This document shows, one piece after another, positions 27,423 through 34,377 of a stretch of 64,000 nt of DNA. The first letter of the stretch is position 1. Each line of letters opens with the position of its first letter. A program made the position numbers and the translations under genes. The notes under the pieces are model-generated. The model saw nothing but the letters and a program-made list of their open reading frames with translations, made no database searches and was not told the DNA's origin. Origin of the DNA: Devosia sp. ZB163 (GTDB lineage Bacteria > Pseudomonadota > Alphaproteobacteria > Rhizobiales > Devosiaceae); the NCBI RefSeq assembly GCF_028613635.1, contig NZ_JAQRMY010000003.1, positions 74,787-138,786 on the forward strand, read 5' to 3'.

Positions 27423-28178
27423 TCAGCCGAACGGGAAGGCGGTGTAGCTGGGGTCGTCGTTGAGCAGGCCCCCATCGGCGAACAGCTCGGGGTGGGCGGC
27501 CGCAAACGTAATGAGCTCGGCCATGACGGAATCGATGTGGGCGCGCATGGCGCCCGAGGCGGCGGGCGCATCGCCGGCGACGATGCCGTCGAGGATCCTC
27601 TGGTGCTCGGCGAGGGTGACGCTCAGGCGGCGCGGCGTGAGGATGAGGCGGCGGGCCCGGTCGAGATTGGCGCGGGTGTTCTCGATCACGCCCTTCACCT
27701 TGGTGAAGCGCATGTCGCCGAAGATGATGTCGTGGAACTCGAGGTCGCGCTCGTGGAAGCCGTTCTGGTCGTCGATCTGCACGGCGGCGCGCTGGTAGCT
27801 GAGGTTGCGCTGCAGCGTATCCACCAGCTCCTCGGAGTGGTTGCCGGTGACGACGCGGACTGCTTCGGCCTCGAGCGCCTTGCGGATCAGCATGTATTCG
27901 AGCACGTCGGCGATGCGGACCAGCGACACGGTGGAGCCGCGCTGGGGCAGGATGTCGACGAGCCCTTCGGCCTGCAGCCGCGCCAGGGCCTCCGAGACGG
28001 GAAAGCGCGAGACGCCGAGCCGTTCGCAGATGGCGCCCTTGTCGAGCACCTCGCCGGGTTTCAGGTCGAGCTGCACGATCGCCTGACGCAGCGTGTCGGT
28101 GACGAAAACCGTCACGTTGCCGCGTGTTGGCGTTGCGGGCGTTGACAGAAATGAGTAGGGACTTGCCTCGGTCTTCAT
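27423..28178 (-). CDS. GntR-family transcriptional regulator (FCD subfamily), second copy
   Basis: 251 residues. The winged helix-turn-helix is at about residues 35-95 (LDKGAICERLGVSRFPVSEALARLQAEGLV). The FCD domain follows, with metal-site His/Asp residues in HERDLEFHDIIF and late H residues. It is divergent from the UxaA/GarD dehydratase gene and upstream of fucU and the FAH gene, so it sits at the centre of the sugar-acid block it probably controls. No ribosome-binding sequence precedes its ATG, and promoter geometry predicts a leaderless mRNA. Confidence 0.92.
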   Translation of the reverse strand: MKTEASPYSFLSTPATPTRGNVTVFVTDTLRQAIVQLDLKPGEVLDKGAICERLGVSRFPVSEALARLQAEGLVDILPQRGSTVSLVRIADVLEYMLIRKALEAEAVRVVTGNHSEELVDTLQRNLSYQRAAVQIDDQNGFHERDLEFHDIIFGDMRFTKVKGVIENTRANLDRARRLILTPRRLSVTLAEHQRILDGIVAGDAPAASGAMRAHIDSVMAELITFAAAHPELFADGGLLNDDPSYTAFPFG

Positions 28179-28213
28179 GCTAACATGTTAGTTGGACTGC
28201 CGGAGCAATTCAA
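28179..28213 (-). promoter_or_regulatory. Predicted leaderless gntR promoter with operator on the -10 (TAACATGTTA, site 2)
   Basis: Read on the minus strand: -35 TTGAAT (28208-28213), a 17-bp spacer, -10 TAACAT (28185-28190), then six bases before the ATG, which would place the transcription start at the A of the start codon. The -10 hexamer is the left part of the palindrome CTAACATGTTAG (28180-28191). A repressor bound there would block its own promoter. Confidence 0.6.
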
Positions 28214-28321
28214 TCGCACCTGCTTGTCACCCGGGCGGCTTGCCGCCGCAAGGTGGCGCTCCCGGTGCGAGGGGAAAATCGGCGGCCAGCGCCCAAGATT
28301 CTGGATCACACGAGCCCGCCC

Positions 28322-29872
28322 ATGTCCGACGTCATGTCCCGCCCCGCAGCCAAGACCCTGCTCCTCAATTCCAGCGACAACGTCGCCGTGGCGCTCACCA
28401 ATCTCGACGTGGGCACCGAGACGCAGCAGGGCGTCACGACGGCCAAGCGTGTGCCCAAGGGCCACAAGTTCACGGTGCGCGCTGTCGCGGCCGGCGAGCC
28501 CATCGTCAAGTTCGGGCAGATCATCGGCTTTGCCAAGGACAACATCCCGCCGGGCGAGTGGGTGCACGAGCACAACGTCACCATCGGCGAGGACCACGGC
28601 GCGTTCGAGCGCGACTATGCCTTCGGCGAGGGCGTGGTGCCGGTCAACTTCTTCCCCGAGGCCGAGCAGGCGACGTTCGAGGGCTTCCGGCGCGCCAACG
28701 GGCAGGTGGGCACGCGCAACTATGTCGGCATCCTCACCTCGGTGAACTGCTCGACCACCGTCGCCGGCTTCATCGCCCGCGAGATCGAGCGCTCGGGCAT
28801 CCTCGACGACTACCCCAATATCGATGGCATCGTGGCGCTGAAGCAGGCCAATGGCTGCGTCATCGACTATCGCGGTGTGATCTTCGACACGCTCAAGAAG
28901 ACCACCTGGGGCTATGCGACCAATCCCAACATGGGCGGCGTGGTAATGGTCGGGCTGGGCTGCGAGGGCTTCCAGATTCCGCGTCTCAAGGAGGCCTACG
29001 GGGTCACCGAGAACGAGACGTTCCGCACCATGACCATCCAGGAAGTGGGCGGCACCAGGAAGACCGTCGAGGCAGGCGTCGAGGCAGTGAAGGCGATGCT
29101 CCCCATCGTCAACCAGTCGCGGCGCACGACGCAGCCGGCGTCGGAACTGATGCTGGCGCTGCAGTGCGGCGGCTCGGACGGCTATTCGGGCATCACCGCC
29201 AATCCGGCGCTGGGCGTTGCGGCGGATATCCTCGTGCGTCACGGCGGCACGGCGATCCTCTCGGAAACGCCGGAGATCTACGGCGCCGAGCACCTGCTGA
29301 CGCGGCGCGCCAAGACGCGCGAGGTCGGAGAGAAGCTGATCGACATCATCCACTGGTGGGAAGACTACGCCGAGCGCAACAACATGGAGATGAACAACAA
29401 CCCATCTCCAGGCAACAAGCTCGGCGGTCTTACGACAATTCTCGAAAAATCCCTCGGCGCCGCGGCCAAGGGCGGGACGACTCCGCTCAACGCGGTGTAT
29501 CACTACGCCGATCCGGTGACGGAGAAGGGCTTCGTGTTCATGGATACGCCCGGCTATGACCCGGTATCCGCAACCGGCCAGGTGGCCGGCGGCGCGAACG
29601 TCCTCTGCTTCACGACGGGTCGCGGCTCGGCCTATGGCTGCAAGCCGACCCCGTCGATCAAGATCGCCACGAACTCGGACATCTATCACAAGATGATCGA
29701 CGACATGGACATCAACGGCGGCGAGGTCATCGAGGGTGGCTCGCTCGAGGCTAAGGGGCAGGAGATCTTCGACGAGATCCTCGCCGTCTCCTCCGGCAAG
29801 AAGACCAAGTCGGAACTGCTCGGCTACGGCGACAACGAGTTCGTGCCCTGGAACATCGGGGCGACGTTCTGA
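28322..29872 (+). CDS. UxaA/GarD-family sugar-acid dehydratase (altronate/galactarate dehydratase-like)
   Basis: About 516 residues. It has an N-terminal SAF domain (NVAVALTNLDVGTETQQG through GEWVHEHN) followed by the large catalytic domain. Landmarks include VNCSTTVAGFIA, VMVGLGCEGFQI, LALQCGGSDGYSGITANPALG, NNNPSPGNKLGGLTTILEKS and VLCFTTGRGSAYG. The family uses an iron or metal centre to dehydrate D-altronate, galactarate or related acids to 2-keto-3-deoxy acids. The ATG at 28322 has no good ribosome-binding sequence; a GTG at 28253 or an ATG at 28334 are alternatives. The stop overlaps the acylphosphatase start (TGATG). Confidence 0.9.
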   Translation: MSDVMSRPAAKTLLLNSSDNVAVALTNLDVGTETQQGVTTAKRVPKGHKFTVRAVAAGEPIVKFGQIIGFAKDNIPPGEWVHEHNVTIGEDHGAFERDYAFGEGVVPVNFFPEAEQATFEGFRRANGQVGTRNYVGILTSVNCSTTVAGFIAREIERSGILDDYPNIDGIVALKQANGCVIDYRGVIFDTLKKTTWGYATNPNMGGVVMVGLGCEGFQIPRLKEAYGVTENETFRTMTIQEVGGTRKTVEAGVEAVKAMLPIVNQSRRTTQPASELMLALQCGGSDGYSGITANPALGVAADILVRHGGTAILSETPEIYGAEHLLTRRAKTREVGEKLIDIIHWWEDYAERNNMEMNNNPSPGNKLGGLTTILEKSLGAAAKGGTTPLNAVYHYADPVTEKGFVFMDTPGYDPVSATGQVAGGANVLCFTTGRGSAYGCKPTPSIKIATNSDIYHKMIDDMDINGGEVIEGGSLEAKGQEIFDEILAVSSGKKTKSELLGYGDNEFVPWNIGATF

Positions 29873-30150
29873 TGCGCCGCTCCGTCCACGTGGTCATCAC
29901 GGGACGGGTGCAGGGGGTTGGATTTCGCGCATTCGTCGTCAGCGAGGCCGAGGCGCTCGGCCTTGACGGCTGGGTGCGCAACCGTCGTGACGGCACGGTA
30001 GAGGCTGTGTTCGCAGGCGACGAGCAGGACATCCAGCACATGCTGATGGAGCTGAATGCGGGCCCGCCGGCGGCGGCCGTCACCGACGTGCGCACCGGCC
30101 CCTATGAAGGGCCGATGCCGACAGGGTTCAGCGCGTTGCCGACGGCCTAG
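29872..30150 (+). CDS. Acylphosphatase
   Basis: 92 residues, the full single-domain length. The catalytic Arg is in the phosphate loop GRVQGVGFRAFV and the catalytic Asn in GWVRNRRDGTVEAVF. The enzyme hydrolyses carboxyl-phosphate bonds such as acetyl phosphate or 1,3-bisphosphoglycerate. Its start overlaps the stop of the dehydratase gene, so the two are translationally coupled, though no pathway link is obvious. Confidence 0.93.
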   Translation: MRRSVHVVITGRVQGVGFRAFVVSEAEALGLDGWVRNRRDGTVEAVFAGDEQDIQHMLMELNAGPPAAAVTDVRTGPYEGPMPTGFSALPTA

Positions 30151-30160
30151 TCCCAAGGAT

Positions 30161-30189
30161 TTGACTTTTCCGGCAGGGGCCCCATATTG
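30161..30189 (+). promoter_or_regulatory. Sigma-70-type promoter candidate for rnk
   Basis: TTGACT (30161-30166) is followed by CATATT at 30183-30188 with a 16-bp spacer (or ATATTG with 17). It is in the only long gap near rnk and points toward it. The transcript would begin about 230 bases before the rnk ATG, leaving a long leader. Confidence 0.5.
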
Positions 30190-30224
30190 CCCATATGTCT
30201 TGCTTCGCGACCACCATTGGTATG

Positions 30225-30305
30225 GCACCGCGCCGGGGTATCCCGGCCGCAGGCATATAGCCCCATGACTCGCGCCTAGGCGCCGCCGGGTCTGGGGCTA
30301 TCCCG
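30225..30305 (+). other. Structured leader region upstream of rnk
   Basis: Nested inverted repeats: CCGGG/CCCGG around 30233-30246; ATAGCCCCA (30257-30265) pairing with TGGGGCTAT (30293-30301); and GCGCCTAGGCGC (30272-30283) inside that. There is no open frame here. It could be a regulatory 5' leader of rnk or an intergenic palindromic repeat. The remainder of the gap to the rnk start at 30423 holds nothing recognisable apart from a weak AGGAAA near the ATG. Confidence 0.4.
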
Positions 30306-30422
30306 GGTCCGCAGCGGAAGCGCCGCGGGGGTCAACAAGGCGCCAAATCACACACAGACACTTCTCCGAGCTGTCGCGGCCTATCGGCCCGTCGCAGCTC
30401 GCATTCGAAAGGAAACTGAATC

Positions 30423-30809
30423 ATGTCGTCGCTACGTCGCAACGACCTCAAGCCCAGGATCGTCCTCACCGAGGACGACCACCGCGTGCTCAGCGCCCTG
30501 GCGCTGACCGGCACCGAGGCGGCCGACGACCTTCTCGATGAGGTCGAGCGGGCTCGCGTCGTTCCGGCCGCCAAGCTCGCCCCGAGCGTGGTGAAGATGG
30601 GCTCGACCGTCACCTATCGCCCGGACAATGGCGCCGAGCGCACCGTTCAGCTCGTCCTGCCGGCCGATGCAGACATCGCGCAGGGCAAGATCTCGGTGCT
30701 GACCCCGATCGGCACCGCGCTTATCGGCCTCGCCGTCGACCAGTCGATCACGTGGGAGGCCCGCGGTGGCCAGAAGCACGTGCTGACCGTGGTGTCCGTG
30801 GAGGGCTGA
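30423..30809 (+). CDS. rnk: Rnk-like nucleoside diphosphate kinase regulator (GreA/GreB C-terminal family)
   Basis: 128 residues. A short N-terminal helical segment precedes the GreA/GreB C-terminal domain, with MGSTVTYRPDNGAERTVQLVLP and the conserved DIAQGKISVLTPIGTALIGL. Rnk proteins bind RNA polymerase near the secondary channel but lack the coiled-coil tip of Gre factors. E. coli Rnk affects NDP kinase and alginate-related nucleotide pools. The gene has its own predicted promoter and a long structured leader. Confidence 0.92.
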   Translation: MSSLRRNDLKPRIVLTEDDHRVLSALALTGTEAADDLLDEVERARVVPAAKLAPSVVKMGSTVTYRPDNGAERTVQLVLPADADIAQGKISVLTPIGTALIGLAVDQSITWEARGGQKHVLTVVSVEG

Positions 30810-30833
30810 CGCCCCCGACATCCGGGAGACCCT

Positions 30834-30857
30834 GATGGCCGGGCTTACCCGGCCATC
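30834..30857. repeat. Perfect GATGGCCGGG palindrome after rnk
   Basis: GATGGCCGGG and CCCGGCCATC flank a 4-base loop. It lies 24 bases after the rnk stop and may terminate it. It belongs to the same dispersed GGCCGGG family as the elements at 25352 and 53921. Confidence 0.65.
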
Positions 30858-30972
30858 CAGCTGCCGCGCATCGGCGCGGCCTCACGACACGCGGCAGACG
30901 CCGCGGGCGTGGATCACCGGGACCAGCCCAGTGACAACGAACGCCGAGCCGCATCTGCGGCTCTACCGCCGC

Positions 30973-31881
30973 CTACGGCCGCGTCGCGCCGTTCACCGCC
31001 ACATAGATGCTGTGCAGGCTCTGCGTGCCGCAGATGAACAGGCGGTTGCGGCGGGGGCCGCCGAACTCGACATTGGCCACAGTATCGGGCGTCAGGATCT
31101 TGCCGAGCAGAGTGCCGGACGGGTTGAAGCAGTGGACGCCGTCGCCAGCCGAGGTCCAGACATTGCCGCGGTCGTCGAGGCGGAAGCCGTCGGGCAGGCC
31201 GGTGTCGGTCTCGCAGAAGACGCGGCCGTTGCTGACAGTGTTGTCGGCATTCACGTCGAAGACGCGGATGTGGCGCGGCAGGTTGGCGCCATGGCTGTAG
31301 GCGCTGTCGGCGACATAGAGCAGCTTCTCGTCGGGCGAGAAGGCGATGCCGTTGGGGCGGACGAAGTCGTCGACGACGACCTTCAGGTCGCCCGTCGCGG
31401 GATCGAGGCAGAAGACGTAGCAGCCATCCTGCTCGAACTCGCCCTTGTAACCCTCGTAATCGGACAGGATGCCGTAGCCGGGATCGGTGAACCACACCGT
31501 GCCGTCCGACTTCACCACCAGATCGTTGGGCGCGTTGAGCTTCCTGCCGCGATAGCTGTCGGCGAGGACGGTGATCGAGCCGTCGATCTCGGTGCGGACC
31601 ACATTGCGGCCGCCATGCGAGCATGAGACGAGCCGGCCCTCGCGGTCGCGGGTATTGCCGTTGAGGTAGTTGGCGTTGTGCCGGAACACCGAGGCGCCGC
31701 CATCGGGCGTCCAGCGCATCAGGCGGTTGTTCGGGATATCGGACCAGATAAGCTGGTTGGCATCGGCGAACCAGCACGGGCCCTCGGCCCAGCGGCAGTC
31801 CGAATACAGTGTCTCGAGCTTGGCACTGCCCTGAATCAGGTGCCCGAATTCCTTTTCGTGGTGCTGGTAGATGCCGGCCAT
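30973..31881 (-). CDS. SMP-30/gluconolactonase family lactonase
   Basis: 302 residues, a six-bladed beta-propeller. Metal ligands expected for the family are visible: Glu in RWAEGPCWFADANQL, Asn in KLNAPNDLVVKSDG, Asn in FVRPNGIAFSPDEK and Asp in GLPDGFRLDDRGNVW. It hydrolyses aldonolactones to aldonic acids, the step between a sugar dehydrogenase and the dehydratase in oxidative sugar pathways. It is divergent from the aldehyde dehydrogenase gene by about 116 bp. It probably feeds the UxaA/GarD-like dehydratase, though the sugar is not proven. Confidence 0.92.
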   Translation of the reverse strand: MAGIYQHHEKEFGHLIQGSAKLETLYSDCRWAEGPCWFADANQLIWSDIPNNRLMRWTPDGGASVFRHNANYLNGNTRDREGRLVSCSHGGRNVVRTEIDGSITVLADSYRGRKLNAPNDLVVKSDGTVWFTDPGYGILSDYEGYKGEFEQDGCYVFCLDPATGDLKVVVDDFVRPNGIAFSPDEKLLYVADSAYSHGANLPRHIRVFDVNADNTVSNGRVFCETDTGLPDGFRLDDRGNVWTSAGDGVHCFNPSGTLLGKILTPDTVANVEFGGPRRNRLFICGTQSLHSIYVAVNGATRP

Positions 31882-31997
31882 ATGCCCCTCCCTGGTATCG
31901 TTTGGCGCGCATCCAATCGGAAGATTCGGAGCCCGGCAAGGCTACTTGCGTTATGCCAGATCGAGGCGCAGACCTTTATGGCTCAAGGAGATTTCCA

Positions 31998-33470
31998 ATG
32001 CCGATCACCGACGCGCTGAAAAGGCACCTGAAGGACAGTTCGGTTCTGAGGGCGGCGGCCTATATCGGCGGGCGCTGGCTCGAGTCGGCCGAGAACGGCA
32101 CGAGTTTCGAGGTGACCAACCCGTCGACCCGTGAGGTGCTGGCGGTGTTGCCCAATTGCGGGGTCGCCGAAGCCCGGCTTGCCATCGACGCGGCCCGTTC
32201 GGCGCAGGCGGAATGGGCGACGAAGACCGGCAAGGCGCGCGCCGCGGTGCTGCGCCGGATCTACGACCTGATGGTCGCCAATGCCGATGACCTTGCCGCG
32301 ATCATGACGGCGGAGCAGGGCAAGCCGGTCGCCGAGGCGCGGGGCGAAGTGCTGTACGGCGCGAGCTATGTCGAGTGGTTCGGCGAGGAAGCCAAGCGCG
32401 TCTACGGCGACACGATCCCCGGCCACCAGGAAGACAAGCGCATCATCGTCATCAAGCAGCCGATCGGCGTCGTCGCGACGATCACGCCGTGGAACTTTCC
32501 CAACGCCATGCTGGCCCGCAAGATGGCCCCGGCGCTAGCAGCAGGGTGTGCCGTGGTGTCGAAGCCCGCGGGTGAGACGCCGCTCTCGGCCATCGCGCTG
32601 GCGGTGCTGTGCGAGCGGGCGGGATTGCCGGCCGGGCTCTTCAACCTCCTGCCCTCGACCCATGCCGCCGACATCGGTCAGGAGTTCTGCGCCAACCCCA
32701 CCGTGCGCAAGCTGAGCTTCACCGGCTCGACCGAAGTCGGCCGCATCCTGATGCGGCAGGGAGCGGACAAGATCATGCGGCTCAGCCTCGAGCTCGGCGG
32801 CAATGCGCCGTTCATCGTCTTCGACGATGCCGACCTCGATGCGGCGGTCGAGGGCGCGATGATCTCGAAGTATCGCAACAACGGCCAGACCTGCGTGTGC
32901 GCCAACCGCATCTATGTGCAGGCCGGGGTCTACGACGCGTTTGCCGCCAAGCTGACGCGAGCGGTCGAGAAGCTCCGGGTGGGCGACGGGTTCGAGGAGG
33001 GGGTCACGACAGGACCGCTGATCGACGAGAAGGCGGTCGAAAAGGTCGAGCGGCACCTCACCGATGCGCTGCGCAAGGGCGGGCGGCTGCTGACCGGCGG
33101 CAAGCGCAAGCAGGGGCTGTTCTTCGAGCCGACCGTCGTCGCCGATGCGACCGAAGAGATGGTGCTGTCGCGCGAGGAGACGTTCGGTCCCCTGGCGCCG
33201 CTGTTCCGGTTCGAGACGGAGGAGGATGTCATCCGGCTCGCCAACGCCACCGAGTTCGGGCTCGCCTCCTATTTCTACGCGCGCGACCTGAGCCGCGTGT
33301 TCAAGGTGGCGGAGGCGCTGGACTACGGCATGGTGGGCATCAACACGGGGCTCATCTCCACCGAGGTCGCGCCCTTCGGCGGCATCAAGCAATCCGGCCA
33401 CGGGCGGGAAGGCAGCAAGTACGGCATCGAGGACTATCTCGACATCAAGTATCTGTGCCTGAGCGTTTGA
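31998..33470 (+). CDS. NAD(P)-dependent aldehyde dehydrogenase (succinate-semialdehyde dehydrogenase type)
   Basis: About 490 residues from the ATG at 31998, which has AAGGAG upstream. Catalytic residues are visible: Asn in ITPWNFPNAM, Glu in LSLELGGNAPF and the nucleophile Cys in NNGQTCVCANRIYV. Overall it looks like the GabD group (succinate semialdehyde, glutarate semialdehyde, lactaldehyde or alpha-ketoglutarate semialdehyde). Beside the lactonase and dehydratase genes, oxidation of an aldehyde product of sugar-acid breakdown such as alpha-ketoglutarate semialdehyde or lactaldehyde is likely. Confidence 0.93.
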   Translation: MPITDALKRHLKDSSVLRAAAYIGGRWLESAENGTSFEVTNPSTREVLAVLPNCGVAEARLAIDAARSAQAEWATKTGKARAAVLRRIYDLMVANADDLAAIMTAEQGKPVAEARGEVLYGASYVEWFGEEAKRVYGDTIPGHQEDKRIIVIKQPIGVVATITPWNFPNAMLARKMAPALAAGCAVVSKPAGETPLSAIALAVLCERAGLPAGLFNLLPSTHAADIGQEFCANPTVRKLSFTGSTEVGRILMRQGADKIMRLSLELGGNAPFIVFDDADLDAAVEGAMISKYRNNGQTCVCANRIYVQAGVYDAFAAKLTRAVEKLRVGDGFEEGVTTGPLIDEKAVEKVERHLTDALRKGGRLLTGGKRKQGLFFEPTVVADATEEMVLSREETFGPLAPLFRFETEEDVIRLANATEFGLASYFYARDLSRVFKVAEALDYGMVGINTGLISTEVAPFGGIKQSGHGREGSKYGIEDYLDIKYLCLSV

Positions 33471-33496
33471 GGGCGGGGCATTTCCCGCACCATTGC

Positions 33497-33895
33497 CTAG
33501 GCCAGTCTGATCAACCCGGCCGCCGTAGGCCGAAACCCGCAGGCCGTGTAGAAACCGTCGAGATGCGGCTCGTAGTCGACATGCAGCCATTCGGCGCCGC
33601 GCTCGCGTGCGGCGTCGGCGACGTGGCGGATCAGTTCGCGGGCGATGCCGCGGCGCTGGTAGGCGACATCCACGGTCGGATCGAGCAGGAAGGCGTGCCC
33701 GCCGCCGTCCCAGGCGACATTGACGTAGCCCACCAGCCGGTCGCCGTCATAGGCGCAGGCATGGACGATGCTGCGCGGCAGCATCCTGCCGAGGTCCCCG
33801 GTCCAGGGCTCGCCCCAGGCCGGCCCCCAGATCTGCGCAAGCTCGGCGTCGGTCGGAAACGGATCGAGCCGGTATATGATCTCAGTGGTGGCCAT
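33497..33895 (-). CDS. GNAT family N-acetyltransferase
   Basis: 132 residues. The acetyl-CoA loop is in VDVAYQRRGIARELIRHV, preceded by the central strand HAFLLDPTVD and followed by WLHVDYEPHLDGFYTACGF, where the Tyr is typical of the C-terminal GNAT motif. The substrate is unknown. Its start overlaps the end of cueR by 14 bp on the same strand, so it is probably co-transcribed with cueR. Confidence 0.9.
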   Translation of the reverse strand: MATTEIIYRLDPFPTDAELAQIWGPAWGEPWTGDLGRMLPRSIVHACAYDGDRLVGYVNVAWDGGGHAFLLDPTVDVAYQRRGIARELIRHVADAARERGAEWLHVDYEPHLDGFYTACGFRPTAAGLIRLA

Positions 33896-34295
33896 GGTCG
33901 TGCTGCTCGTCGCCGGCCAGGCCCTTTATGATGGGGCAGTCCGGCCGATGATCGCCGTCGCAGGCTTCCGCCAGATGGGAGAGGGTAGTGCGCATCTCGC
34001 CGAGCAGGCGGATTTTCTCGTCGAGGTCCGAGATGTGCGTCTGCGCCAGCGCCTTCACGTCGGCGCTCGAGCGCTGCGTGTCGCCCCAGAGCCGCAGCAG
34101 GTCGCGGATCTGCTCGATGGAGAAGCCGAGGTCGCGGGCGCGGCGGATGAAGCCGAGCCGGTGGATGTCGTGATGGCCGTAGTCGCGATAGTTGCTGTCG
34201 CGCCGGTCGGCACTGGGGATGAGGCCGATCGATTCGTAGTGACGGATCATCTTTGCGGATACGCCGGTCAGGCGGGCCGCCTCGCCAATCTGCAT
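33882..34295 (-). CDS. cueR: CueR-type copper-responsive MerR-family regulator
   Basis: About 137 residues from the ATG at 34293-34295, preceded by GGGAG with five-base spacing; an ATG four codons earlier is possible. The MerR helix-turn-helix is MQIGEAARLTGVSAKMIRHYESIGLI. A dimerisation coiled coil follows, then the metal loop CDGDHRPDC with the Cys-x7-Cys spacing of CueR. The C-terminus is His-rich (DEQHDHGHH). It is divergent from the copper ATPase gene, and a MerR-type operator lies between them. Confidence 0.92.
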   Translation of the reverse strand: MQIGEAARLTGVSAKMIRHYESIGLIPSADRRDSNYRDYGHHDIHRLGFIRRARDLGFSIEQIRDLLRLWGDTQRSSADVKALAQTHISDLDEKIRLLGEMRTTLSHLAEACDGDHRPDCPIIKGLAGDEQHDHGHH

Positions 34296-34320
34296 GAGAG
34301 CTCCCATCTAGAGACAGTGC

Positions 34321-34351
34321 TTGACCTTACCATGATGGGAAGGTGCAGAAC
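34321..34351 (+). promoter_or_regulatory. CueR/MerR-type promoter of the copper ATPase gene
   Basis: -35 TTGACC overlaps the left arm of a palindrome, ACCTTACCA and TGGGAAGGT with a 3-bp centre (one mismatch), the known CueR operator form. A weak -10 (CAGAAC) would lie after an unusually long 19-bp spacer. Long spacers needing DNA underwinding are the rule for MerR-family activation. Confidence 0.75.
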
Positions 34352-34377
34352 AGGCCCCAACAGGATAGGAGCCGAAC

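Noticed and set aside
28175-29689. 504-residue open frame opposite the UxaA/GarD gene
   Set aside because: Shadow of the dehydratase; starts and composition are not gene-like.
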